A DNA stretch of 64,000 bases from Tunturibacter psychrotolerans (GTDB taxonomy: Bacteria > Acidobacteriota > Terriglobia > Terriglobales > Acidobacteriaceae). The notes beneath the pieces are model-generated. The model was not told the origin of the DNA. It was given only the letters and a program-made list of their open reading frames with translations, and ran no database searches. This document shows positions 52,401 to 60,100 of this stretch, in pieces (position 1 is the stretch's first letter; the number at the start of each line of letters is the position of its first letter). Both the position numbers and the translations under genes were made by a program. The stretch is from contig NZ_CP132942.1 in the NCBI RefSeq assembly GCF_040359615.1, positions 4,774,001 through 4,838,000 on the forward strand. Reading direction: 5' to 3'.

Positions 52401-52940
52401 ATGCATCGTCGCTCGTTCCTCTCCCTGGCCGCCGGAGCCGCATCCGCCGCCGCCTTCGGACAATCAGCCCCCGCCCCTCTCTCCTCCTCCCTCCACCCCG
52501 TCCCCTCCGGCCAGGACCGCCTCGAAGAGATCCACAACTTCGGCATCACCACCATTGCCTTCAAAGTCCTTACCACCGACACCAACGGCGAACTCTTCGT
52601 CATCGAGCACGCCAACCATCAAAAGGGCGGCCCACCCCGCCACATCCATCCCCACCAGGACGAGTGGTTCTACGTCCTCGAAGGCGAGTTCCTCGCTGAG
52701 GTCGGCAGCGAACGCCGCACCCTGCACCCCGGCGACTCCATCCTCGCCCCCCGAAACCTGCCCCACGCCTGGGCCTTCACCGGAAACGGCCCCGGAAAGC
52801 TGCTCATCTCCTTCACGCCCGCAGGAAAGATGGAAGCCTTCTTCCGCCGAGTCAGCAAAACCAACGCCATGGTCACCCAGGACGCCGCCCTCTTCCACGA
52901 GTTCGACATGCAACTCGTCGGCCCGCCCCTCGCCGTCTAG
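52401..52940 (+). CDS. Exported cupin-domain protein (Tat signal)
   Basis: A 179-residue cupin with a twin-arginine leader: HRRSFLSLAAGAASAAAFG, suggesting export of a folded, possibly metal-loaded protein. The cupin motifs follow: RHIHPHQDEWFYVLEG with His-x-His and Glu, and HPGDSILAPRNLPHAW with the third His. It is related to single-domain quercetinase-like cupins. The start ATG at 52401 is the one just before the twin arginines. Its stop codon overlaps that of the convergent permease within the palindrome CTAG. Confidence 0.85.
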   Translation: MHRRSFLSLAAGAASAAAFGQSAPAPLSSSLHPVPSGQDRLEEIHNFGITTIAFKVLTTDTNGELFVIEHANHQKGGPPRHIHPHQDEWFYVLEGEFLAEVGSERRTLHPGDSILAPRNLPHAWAFTGNGPGKLLISFTPAGKMEAFFRRVSKTNAMVTQDAALFHEFDMQLVGPPLAV

Positions 52941-54106
52941 TGGTGTTTTCTCTGATAAGTAGAGGCTGAACTCGGCTCACTCTCTGTCGCCATCATCCGC
53001 AACATCGCAGGCCCACCCGTCCGCAGAAACCTAACCACCAGCAAAGCCGCCACCACCAGAAACCCAATATTCAACCACGTCGTATAGTTCCACGAGATCG
53101 CCTCCTCCATCACCTTCGCGTTCCGCTCCTGCGGAATCAGATGCAGCGCACCGAACACCAACTCCACCACCAGCGCAGCCCCCGCCATCGCAACATAAAA
53201 CGTAACCAACAAAAACGCGCTCATCTTCCACCCGTAGTACTTGCGATAGATATTCAGGATCGGAAGAATAATCAAATCGGCAAACAGAAACGCGATCACA
53301 CCGCCAAAGCTGATCCCACCATTCCACAACACCGCCGCCAGCGGAACATTTCCCACCGAACAAACAAACGAAACCACCGCAACCACCGGCCCAATCAAAG
53401 GCCCCCAGATCTTGGCCAGCAGCGGGTGCGCCTCAAAGAAAAACGCCTGCCAGAAATGTTTCGGCACCCACGCCGCCAGCGCCCCCGCGATCAGCAATCC
53501 CCCCACAAGATCCATCCACAGCGAAGCCCAGTCCATCACGAAGAAATGGCTAATCGCGGTCCGTCCCTCCTGCGAAGAGGCCCGCTGCCACAACGATCCT
53601 TCATGCAAGCTCATGTCCATCGCAGCATGGCCTTCCATGCGCCCCTGCACTCCCAGATCCGCCTGTCGTCGCGCCTCCTCCACCAACGGCCGCGGCAGAA
53701 ACATCCGAAACAGCACCACCAGCACCCATATCATCAGCGGCCCACCCACAAACTCCGCCACCGTAAATCGCCACCCCATCAACACCGCGAGCAGGATCCC
53801 CAACTCAATCACAAGATTCGTCGAAGCAAATTGAAACGCCATCGAAGACGTAAAATTCGCGCCCTTCCGAAACATCGACCTCGCCAGCGCCACCGCAGCA
53901 TACGAGCACGAAGAACTCGCCGCGCCCAGCCCGCAAGCCTTCACAATCGTCCCCGCCCTGTCATCCGGGAGCAACCGCGACATCTCCTCCTTCGACACCA
54001 CAGCCTGCACCACCGCCGAAAGAAGAAACCCAAGAATCAGCGCCCACAAAATCTCCCACCCCATCGTCAGCGCCATCACCACCGCATGCCAAATCGCCAG
54101 GACCAT
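52937..54106 (-). CDS. Permease of the UPF0718/YraQ group
   Basis: A polytopic membrane protein of about 389 residues with eight to ten helices. The family marks are the small-residue and Cys-rich motif GLGAASSSCSYAAVALARSM near residue 60 and the matching FVCSVGNVPLAAVLWNGG motif in the second half, which together suggest two inverted repeats. Relatives are proposed metal, metalloid or thiol exporters. The ATG at 54106 follows GGAGGG by four bases; an ATG four codons earlier is possible. It converges with the cupin gene. Confidence 0.82.
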   Translation of the reverse strand: MVLAIWHAVVMALTMGWEILWALILGFLLSAVVQAVVSKEEMSRLLPDDRAGTIVKACGLGAASSSCSYAAVALARSMFRKGANFTSSMAFQFASTNLVIELGILLAVLMGWRFTVAEFVGGPLMIWVLVVLFRMFLPRPLVEEARRQADLGVQGRMEGHAAMDMSLHEGSLWQRASSQEGRTAISHFFVMDWASLWMDLVGGLLIAGALAAWVPKHFWQAFFFEAHPLLAKIWGPLIGPVVAVVSFVCSVGNVPLAAVLWNGGISFGGVIAFLFADLIILPILNIYRKYYGWKMSAFLLVTFYVAMAGAALVVELVFGALHLIPQERNAKVMEEAISWNYTTWLNIGFLVVAALLVVRFLRTGGPAMLRMMATESEPSSASTYQRKHH

Positions 54107-54202
54107 GCCACCCTCCATGACTAACCTTCCGCGGCCCCGCAGCAACCCCTGGGATTATGCCTTCCTACCGAACCTCAGAACATCATCTAGTACGCTTGCT
54201 AC

Positions 54203-54610
54203 ATGCTGACCTTGGGTAAAGTCATCGCAGCAATCTATGGCTTTTTCTTCTCGGGCTTAGACCGCCGATTGAGTATCAAAAACCAAGATCAACTTGAATC
54301 GCAGATTCGCAATGAACTCGCAGATCTGATCAAGTCATCCGAAGCAAAGCTATACGACGACCCGTCGACGCCGCATCCAAGAGGATTTGACTTCGCTATC
54401 GCCATCCTCGAAGTTCGCCAGACCCGTCTGTGTTTCGTGAAAGGCCGCGGCGAACTCCAAGTCTATATCCACTCATCTTCTTACCCGGATACTGGGTCGC
54501 GATTGTGGTCTGGCCAATGTGAAGCAGACAAGGAAACGCGCGTCCCGAAAGACGCGCGTTGTATCTCAGAGTGTTGTGCCCACCTGCGTTCCAGATGGTC
54601 GGAGTTCTGA
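54203..54610 (+). CDS. Hypothetical protein overlapping the dnaJ terminator
   Basis: A 135-residue protein: MLTLGKVIAAIYGFFFSGLD, a helical middle (QLESQIRNELADLIKSSEAK) and a strand region (FAIAILEVRQTRLCFVKGRG). The last 25 residues, rich in Cys and Arg, are encoded across the dnaJ hairpin and have a different character. The original end may have been lost, leaving an altered C-terminus. I do not recognise the family and give moderate belief that the gene is real. Confidence 0.5.
   Translation: MLTLGKVIAAIYGFFFSGLDRRLSIKNQDQLESQIRNELADLIKSSEAKLYDDPSTPHPRGFDFAIAILEVRQTRLCFVKGRGELQVYIHSSSYPDTGSRLWSGQCEADKETRVPKDARCISECCAHLRSRWSEF
54534..54562 (-). terminator. Hairpin downstream of dnaJ
   Basis: ACGCGCGTC (54536-54544) pairs perfectly with GACGCGCGT (54551-54559) around a 6-base loop. 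On the minus strand it is about 55 bases after the dnaJ stop and followed by TTTCC, a short T-tract. It overlaps the end of the convergent hypothetical gene. Confidence 0.65.
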
Positions 54611-54614
54611 CAGA

Positions 54615-55766
54615 CTAGCTGAAGATATCCTTCACCTTCTCAAACAGCCCTCGCGAAGTCGGTGTATTCTCCACCACCATCGTCTCGCTCAGCTGCTTCA
54701 ACAAGTCTCGCTGCTGCTTATTCAGCTTGCCCGGCGTCTGCACCCGAATCTCCACGATCAGGTCACCCTTCCCATGCGAGTTCAGATGCGGCACGCCCTT
54801 GCCCTTCAGCTTGAACGCCTTCCCGCTCTGCGTCCCCTCAGGAACCTTGATCGTTGCTGCACCCTCAAGCGTCTGAATCTCGAGTTCCGTCCCCAGCGCC
54901 GCCTGCGGAAACGAGATCGGCATTACGCAATGCAGATCATCGCCATCGCGCTCGAAGAACTTATGCGCCTTCACGCTCAGCACAACATACAGATCACCTG
55001 CAGGCCCGGCAAACTTACCCGCTTCGCCCTCGCCCGAGTAGCGGATCCGCGTATCCTGCTCCACGCCCGCCGGCACCTTCACCAGAATCGTGTGCTCTGT
55101 GGTCACGCGCGTCTCGCCCTTGCACGTCTGGCACGGTTCAACGATCAGCGTCCCCGTCCCTCCGCACACCGAGCAGGTCCGCGCCACCGAAAAGAATCCC
55201 TGCTGAAATCTCTGCTGTCCGCGCCCGCCGCACTGCGTACAAGTTACCGGAGCCTTACCCTTCGCCGCACCCGACCCCTTGCAATCAATGCAAGTCTCCA
55301 TGCGTCGAATGGTGATCTCCCTCTCCTTGCCGAAGACCGCCTCCTCGAACTCGAGCTTCATGTCGTAGCGAAGATCACGTCCACGCTGCACCCGCGAAGC
55401 CTGCTGACGGCCATTGCCGCCCATGTTGAACATCTCGCCGAACAGATCCCCGAAGATATCTCCCAGGTCCTGCGCATTGCCGTTGAACCCACCACCAAAC
55501 GGACCGCCAGCTCCACCGCCGCCGTTCTGAAACGCAGCGTGACCATACCGGTCATACGCCGCACGCTTCTCCGCATCGCTCAGCACGGAGTAAGCCTCGC
55601 CGCACTCCTTGAACTTCTCCTCTGCCGCGGGATTGTTCGGGTTACGGTCCGGGTGATACTGCATCGCCAGCTTGCGATATGCAGTCTTCAACTCCTGGTC
55701 GTTCGCATCTCGCGAAACACTTAGTACTTCGTAGTAGTCAACCTTCGTCACGTTTGCCGTCGCCAT
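54615..55766 (-). CDS. dnaJ: Chaperone DnaJ (Hsp40, type I)
   Basis: A co-chaperone that stimulates DnaK ATPase and delivers substrates. The J domain carries the HPD tripeptide in YHPDRNPNN near residue 38. The Gly/Phe region follows ([20 protein letters not shown]). The zinc domain has four Cys pairs: [24 protein letters not shown] and CQTCKGET; the last has Thr where the consensus has Gly. The C-terminal substrate domain ends normally. At 383 residues it is full length. grpE is encoded upstream on the same strand, separated by a repeat-filled spacer of 269 bases; dnaK is not nearby. Confidence 0.96.
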   Translation of the reverse strand: MATANVTKVDYYEVLSVSRDANDQELKTAYRKLAMQYHPDRNPNNPAAEEKFKECGEAYSVLSDAEKRAAYDRYGHAAFQNGGGGAGGPFGGGFNGNAQDLGDIFGDLFGEMFNMGGNGRQQASRVQRGRDLRYDMKLEFEEAVFGKEREITIRRMETCIDCKGSGAAKGKAPVTCTQCGGRGQQRFQQGFFSVARTCSVCGGTGTLIVEPCQTCKGETRVTTEHTILVKVPAGVEQDTRIRYSGEGEAGKFAGPAGDLYVVLSVKAHKFFERDGDDLHCVMPISFPQAALGTELEIQTLEGAATIKVPEGTQSGKAFKLKGKGVPHLNSHGKGDLIVEIRVQTPGKLNKQQRDLLKQLSETMVVENTPTSRGLFEKVKDIFS

Positions 55767-55800
55767 GTCCCTGAAATCTCTTTCTAATCTATCTCCAAAA

Positions 55801-55955
55801 CCTTGCCAAAGCTTGTCCCTTTGCTGTCACCCGGCAAGGATCTGCTCTGTCGTTGCCGCTGCTCTGTCGTTGCCGCTGCTCGTTCTCTTGCTGTCATCCC
55901 CGAAGGGGATCTGCTTCTTCTGTCGTTGTCGTTACTCGTTCTCGTCCCGTAGGAA
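55801..55955. repeat. Repeat cluster between grpE and dnaJ
   Basis: A 17-base unit, GCTCTGTCGTTGCCGCT, is tandemly repeated at 55844-55860 and 55861-55877, with a partial third copy. This is followed by CATCCCCGAAGGGGATCTG, a relative of the core at 12856, and then TCTGTCGTTGTCGTTACTCG. No open frame is credible here. Confidence 0.65.
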
Positions 55956-56035
55956 TCAGCGTCAGTCGTTCTCAACTTCGCTACCAAAAGCAAGACGGGC
56001 TAGCCAGCCAGCCGACAAGCCCGCCCATCAATCTT

Positions 56036-56605
56036 CTAATCCGCAACCTGATCCGGATTCGCCGCAATCCTCACTAGCGCCGGACGCAAAAGCTTCTCGC
56101 GGATCTTATACCCCCGCCGAATCTCCTCGAGCACCTGGTGGTCCGGAAACTCCTTCGTTTCGATGCTTCCCAGCGCCTCATGGATTCGGGGGTCGAACTG
56201 CGTCCCAACCGTCTCAACCGGCTGCACATTCAACCCCTTCAGCGCATCTTCCATCTGCTTCAGGATCAGCTCCACACCACCCCGCAGCTGCTCTGCCGTC
56301 CCATTCGCCTTCAGCGCCAGCTGAAAGTTATCCATCACGCCCAGAAACGGTTCAACCGTATTCGAAATCGTGTAGTCCCGCGAGTCGGCGCGCTCCTTCA
56401 CCTCACGTTTGCGCGCATTGTCGAACTCGGCCTGCAGTCGCGCCAGCCGGTCCAGCAACTGGTCCCGCTCGCCCTTCACCTGCTCCAACTCCGCCTGAGC
56501 GGGGTTCGTCTCATTGATCGGCTCGGCCTCAGAACCCACAGCTACCTCCGGATCAACAACTCCCTGCCCGTTCATCTCATCCTGCATCTCTTTAGAGCTC
56601 CTCAT
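56036..56605 (-). CDS. grpE: Nucleotide exchange factor GrpE
   Basis: Releases ADP from DnaK in the Hsp70 cycle. The 189-residue protein starts with a flexible acidic tail, followed by the long dimeric coiled coil (AELEQVKGERDQLLDRLARL, DNARKREVKERADSRD) and the C-terminal beta domain (GTQFDPRIHEALGSIE, ILEEIRRGYKIREKLLRPA-like end). The ATG at 56605 has AGAGGT upstream; an earlier in-frame start adds 21 basic residues and lacks support. It lies in the hrcA, grpE, dnaJ order on the minus strand. Confidence 0.94.
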   Translation of the reverse strand: MRSSKEMQDEMNGQGVVDPEVAVGSEAEPINETNPAQAELEQVKGERDQLLDRLARLQAEFDNARKREVKERADSRDYTISNTVEPFLGVMDNFQLALKANGTAEQLRGGVELILKQMEDALKGLNVQPVETVGTQFDPRIHEALGSIETKEFPDHQVLEEIRRGYKIREKLLRPALVRIAANPDQVAD

Positions 56606-56754
56606 CGAATTACCTCTTCTATTGTTGCCCATTCGGGCCCATCGCGCGAACTGGTCCTTGGCGTTCATCGCGAAAATCCTCTGCCAACCGTTCCAACACC
56701 GAACGTCCCCACCTTAAACTTTTTCAAAACCCACCCCGCAAACAACCCGCAAAA

Positions 56755-56921
56755 AATAAATCTCTAAACCGTGTCACTTTTTTCGATCCTCAAAAGTGAC
56801 GTCCAAAACACCACATCCACCACGCAAAACACCACGCCTACACCACAAATTCACCACGTCCAAACAGTCTATTTTCTCAAAAACCCCAGCAAAAGCCACC
56901 CTCACCACGCCCAGAAAAAAA
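56755..56921 (-). repeat. CAC/AAAA-rich dispersed repeat, copy 2
   Basis: The order CGTGTCACTTTTTT, GTCCAAAACACCACATCC, ACCACGCAAAACACCAC matches copy 1 at 20750. Here GTCACTTTT (56773-56781) and AAAAGTGAC (56792-56800) form a perfect 9-bp stem. On the minus strand it directly follows the hrcA stop codon and precedes grpE. Confidence 0.6.
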
Positions 56922-57998
56922 TCACTCCACCGGATGCAGTATCCGGTCAAAGACCTGCGCGATGTAACTCACGGCGTTCATCGTGTTCTCGTAGTGCATC
57001 CGCTTCGGCCCAATTACACCCACCGTCCCACGACTCTCCCCTCCCATCCGCGCCGGCGCCGCAATCAACACAAGTCCCGCCATTTCAGGAGCTTGCTCCT
57101 CCAGATCAAACACCACCCTCACGCTCTCCTGCCGCGCATCGATGTAAGCATTCAACAGCTCCACCAGCCGCTGCTTCGCCTCCAGCGCCGTCAAAACCTC
57201 CCGCAGCCTCTCCCTATCCTCTTGAGAACCAACGAGATTCGCGACACCGTCCACATAAACGGTCTGCATCGGCAACTCCGTCTCGGGCACCGTCTTCACC
57301 CAAAGCTGCTGCACCGAGTTCAGCAACCGCTGATACTCGCTCTGCTCCCGCTCCACCATCCTGGCAATCTCTGCCCTCACCCGCTCCACGCTCCACCCAC
57401 GAAAGTTCTCATTCAGAAAGTTCGCTGCGACCTCTAACTCCCTCACTGTCAAATCTTTATCGAGCGCAAGCACCCGATCCCGCACCAGCCCGCTCCGCGT
57501 CACCACCACCGCCAGCACCCGAGCCTGCGCCAACCGGGAAAAATGCACATGCTCCAGCATGTCCCCATCTGCCGCCGCAGCAATCGCCACACCCACCCCA
57601 CTCGACAGCGTAGCCAGCACATGCGAGGTCCGCTCTAGCACCGCCTGCGTTCCCGCAACTCCAACAAAACTCGAGTCAATCTGCGATCGTGACCGCGCCG
57701 ACAACCGCGCCGCATCAATCCGCGGATTCACCCCACCACTCAACTGCTCCACAAACATCCGAAATGCCCGAGCCGTCGGCACCCGTCCCGCCGACGTATG
57801 AGGCTGCTCCAGCAACCCCGCATCGGCCAACTCCGCCATCTCATTCCGCACAGTCGCCGGACTAAGACCCCCACTTTCACCATGTTGCAGCCGTGCAATC
57901 GTCCCCGACCCCACAGGTTCGCCCGTCTCGATATAGCTCTCAATAATGGCCGTCAGAATGGCTCTCTGCCGCGCCGTAACCCGCTCCGCATCCGCCAT
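56922..57998 (-). CDS. hrcA: Heat-inducible transcription repressor HrcA
   Basis: A dimeric repressor that binds CIRCE operators of heat-shock genes. The winged-helix N-terminus (RQRAILTAIIESYIETGEPV, LSPATVRNEMAELADAGLLE) is followed by QPHTSAGRVPTARAFRMFV, a classic HrcA block, and the GAF-like and dimerisation regions. From MADAERVT it is 358 residues, a normal length. GGAGGG lies just upstream of this ATG. I found no CIRCE inverted repeat in the window, so its targets (probably groES/groEL) lie elsewhere or the local genes are not HrcA-controlled. Confidence 0.95.
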   Translation of the reverse strand: MADAERVTARQRAILTAIIESYIETGEPVGSGTIARLQHGESGGLSPATVRNEMAELADAGLLEQPHTSAGRVPTARAFRMFVEQLSGGVNPRIDAARLSARSRSQIDSSFVGVAGTQAVLERTSHVLATLSSGVGVAIAAAADGDMLEHVHFSRLAQARVLAVVVTRSGLVRDRVLALDKDLTVRELEVAANFLNENFRGWSVERVRAEIARMVEREQSEYQRLLNSVQQLWVKTVPETELPMQTVYVDGVANLVGSQEDRERLREVLTALEAKQRLVELLNAYIDARQESVRVVFDLEEQAPEMAGLVLIAAPARMGGESRGTVGVIGPKRMHYENTMNAVSYIAQVFDRILHPVE

Positions 57999-58094
57999 TC
58001 TTCCCTCCACCTATAACTTTACGCCAGCCGTCAAGCCCGCTATCCGACCAACGGGAGGACCGATAACGATCAAACAGTTTCGAAGGGTATACGA

Positions 58095-58136
58095 GTCACG
58101 AAGTGACCGCCCCGCGTAGCGGGCCTGTCCGGCAGG
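58095..58136. repeat. Three consecutive short hairpins
   Basis: GTCAC-GAA-GTGAC (58095-58107), CCCGC-GTA-GCGGG (58111-58123) and CCTG-TCCGG-CAGG (58124-58136) stand next to each other between hrcA and mrp. The tight loops and adjacency resemble a REP-type element or a compact transcript end for mrp; there is no T-tract. Confidence 0.5.
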
Positions 58137-58145
58137 GGCAAATTT

Positions 58146-58979
58146 TTACGAGATCTCCAGCACATCCTCACTCTTAGCGGCAATTGCCTTCGCCTTCTCC
58201 GCAACCTTCGCCGCAATCTGGTAGAAATCCTTCGCGAGTTTCGAATCCGGTCCCGCCAACGCAACTGGCAAACCCTTATCACCGCCTTCACGAATCTGCG
58301 GATCGAGCTCCACAGCCCCAAGAAACTCGAGGCCAAACTGCGCCGCGGTCCGTTCTGTTCCCCCCGCGCCGAACACGTCGATCACCTGCCCATCCGGCAG
58401 CGTCATCTGCGACATATTTTCCACCAGGCCAATCACATCAACCTTCACCTGGTGAAACATCTCAAGCGCCTTGCGTGCATCCTGCAGCGCAACACCCGAC
58501 CCAGTCGAAACCACCACAGCCCCAGTCAGCGGCACGGTCTGCACCAGGGAAATCACCACATCGCCCGTCCCCGGAGGCAGATCGACAATCAGATAATCCA
58601 GTTCTCCCCACTCCACCTGCTGCAGAAACTGCCTAATAATCTGGTGCAGCATCGGCCCACGCATCACCATGGGTTTATCGCCAGGCGAGATCAACCCCAC
58701 CGAAATAAACTTCACCCCATGCGACAGAATCGGCTCGATCCGGTTCTCACCCACAATATTCGGCTGCCGCGTCACGCCCAGCATCATCGGCACATTCGGC
58801 CCATAGATATCAGCATCGATCAACCCAACCCGATACCCCAGCTTGCCCAGCGAAACCGCCAGGTTCACTGCAACCGTGGTCTTCCCAACCCCACCCTTGC
58901 CACTTCCAATCGCCACAACATGCGCCACTCCCGGCAAAGGCTGCGGCCCCTGCGGTGCTCCGGCTCCCATATGTCCCAT
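58146..58979 (-). CDS. Mrp/ApbC/NBP35-type P-loop ATPase lacking CxxC
   Basis: A 277-residue ATPase of the Mrp/ApbC family, usually an iron-sulphur cluster carrier. The deviant Walker A GSGKGGVGKTTVAVNLA is near residue 27, DADIYGPNVPMMLG near residue 56 and VDLPPGTGDVVISL near 130. The N-terminal DUF59 domain is absent. In relatives a CxxC after ENMS binds the cluster; here the region reads VENMSQMTLPDGQVIDVFG, so both Cys are missing. Its role as a cluster carrier is therefore doubtful. The start has a good AGGAG site. It is a single gene between hrcA and a thioesterase. Confidence 0.9.
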   Translation of the reverse strand: MGHMGAGAPQGPQPLPGVAHVVAIGSGKGGVGKTTVAVNLAVSLGKLGYRVGLIDADIYGPNVPMMLGVTRQPNIVGENRIEPILSHGVKFISVGLISPGDKPMVMRGPMLHQIIRQFLQQVEWGELDYLIVDLPPGTGDVVISLVQTVPLTGAVVVSTGSGVALQDARKALEMFHQVKVDVIGLVENMSQMTLPDGQVIDVFGAGGTERTAAQFGLEFLGAVELDPQIREGGDKGLPVALAGPDSKLAKDFYQIAAKVAEKAKAIAAKSEDVLEIS

Positions 58980-59038
58980 AACCGTCTCCTAAACCTTCAT
59001 TAATCCAGCATCCGCGTCACGATAAAAAACGCAACTGA

Positions 59039-59560
59039 TCAAACATGCCAGCCCGCCCCTAAAGCGGCCCGCATCTCTTTCTTCCTCTGCGTCTCTCCCG
59101 CCCGCATCTCTCTGCGCCGACCCGCATCCTCGAATCTGCGCTTCTGATGTTCCGTCTCTGGAACTACCTGCGGCACAACCAACCGGTTTCCCTCGCGATC
59201 CACCGCCACAAACGTCAAATAAGCGGAAGAGACATGCCGCAACCTCTGTTCCCGCACATCCTCCACCATCACCCGCACACCAATCTCCATCGATGTTCGA
59301 AACGCCCGATTCACACTCGCCTTCAAAATCAGCAGCTCCCCAACCCGCACGGGAGCAACAAAGTCCAGATGATCCATACTCGCCGTCACCGTAAATGCTC
59401 GCGCATGTCGGCTGGCTGCCATAGCGCCAACCAGATCGATGTATTGCATCAAACGCCCGCCAAACAGGCTTCCCAGAGCATTCGAATCCGCCGGCAACAC
59501 GATCTCACTACGTTCTGACTGCGACTCCGCCACTGTCCGCTCTAAAACCAAATCACTCAT
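59039..59560 (-). CDS. Acyl-CoA thioesterase (hotdog fold)
   Basis: A 173-residue hotdog protein of the YciA/acyl-CoA hydrolase type that cleaves acyl-CoA to free acid and CoA. The family core reads SNALGSLFGGRLMQYIDLVG, with the Asp near residue 42, and ASMDHLDFVAPVRVGELLIL in the next strand. VSSAYLTFVAVDREGNRL ends the domain. A charged helical tail of about 40 residues follows. The ATG at 59560 gives the normal length; a longer frame has an unrelated Trp/Arg-rich extension. The substrate chain length is unknown. Confidence 0.9.
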   Translation of the reverse strand: MSDLVLERTVAESQSERSEIVLPADSNALGSLFGGRLMQYIDLVGAMAASRHARAFTVTASMDHLDFVAPVRVGELLILKASVNRAFRTSMEIGVRVMVEDVREQRLRHVSSAYLTFVAVDREGNRLVVPQVVPETEHQKRRFEDAGRRREMRAGETQRKKEMRAALGAGWHV

Positions 59561-59683
59561 TCCTACAAGTCTAAATCGCCACAACAATATCTGCGAAGAC
59601 AAGCTGCCTCCACCCAAACGCTAACAACACAATCCAAATCACAAAACTTGCCAACCCTACCTCCAACACAGCACCATCGGTCT

Positions 59684-59995
59684 ATGGACAAGATCGCCGC
59701 TCTCACCGAAATCCTCACCGCCGACCCCACCAACGCCTTCGCCCGTTACGGCCTCGCCATGGAGCACATCAGCCAGGGCCACACCGACACCGCCCTCGCC
59801 GAATTCACCACCCTCATCCAGCACAACCCCGACTACGTCCCTGCCTACCAGATGTCCGCCCAGACGCTTGCCAAACTAGGTCGCACCGAAGAAGCTATCG
59901 ACCGCCTTCACCACGGCATCGCAACCGCGAATCGCACTAACAACCAGCACGCACTCGCCGAAATGGAAGCCCTGCGCGACGACATCACTACATAA
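59684..59995 (+). CDS. Small TPR-type protein
   Basis: A 103-residue protein made of about two and a half tetratricopeptide repeats: ILTADPTNAFARYGLAMEHI, FTTLIQHNPDYVPAYQMSAQ and LAKLGRTEEAIDRLHHGIA. It should form a short helical scaffold for protein contact in the cytoplasm. The ATG at 59684 begins the first helix and is preferred to an earlier in-frame Met. No partner is evident from the neighbourhood. Confidence 0.8.
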   Translation: MDKIAALTEILTADPTNAFARYGLAMEHISQGHTDTALAEFTTLIQHNPDYVPAYQMSAQTLAKLGRTEEAIDRLHHGIATANRTNNQHALAEMEALRDDITT

Positions 59996-60100
59996 ACCGG
60001 CGAACAATAAAAACGCCTTCGCACACAAAAATTCTCGCCTTTTCTTTCATCGCCACATGCCCCCGAACCCTTCGACTCCGCCAAACATCTATACTTAGAC

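Noticed and set aside
58011-58145. CIRCE operator near hrcA
   Set aside because: No TTAGCACTC/GAGTGCTAA pair was found; the GAGTCAC-type hairpin here has a different sequence and a 3-base loop.
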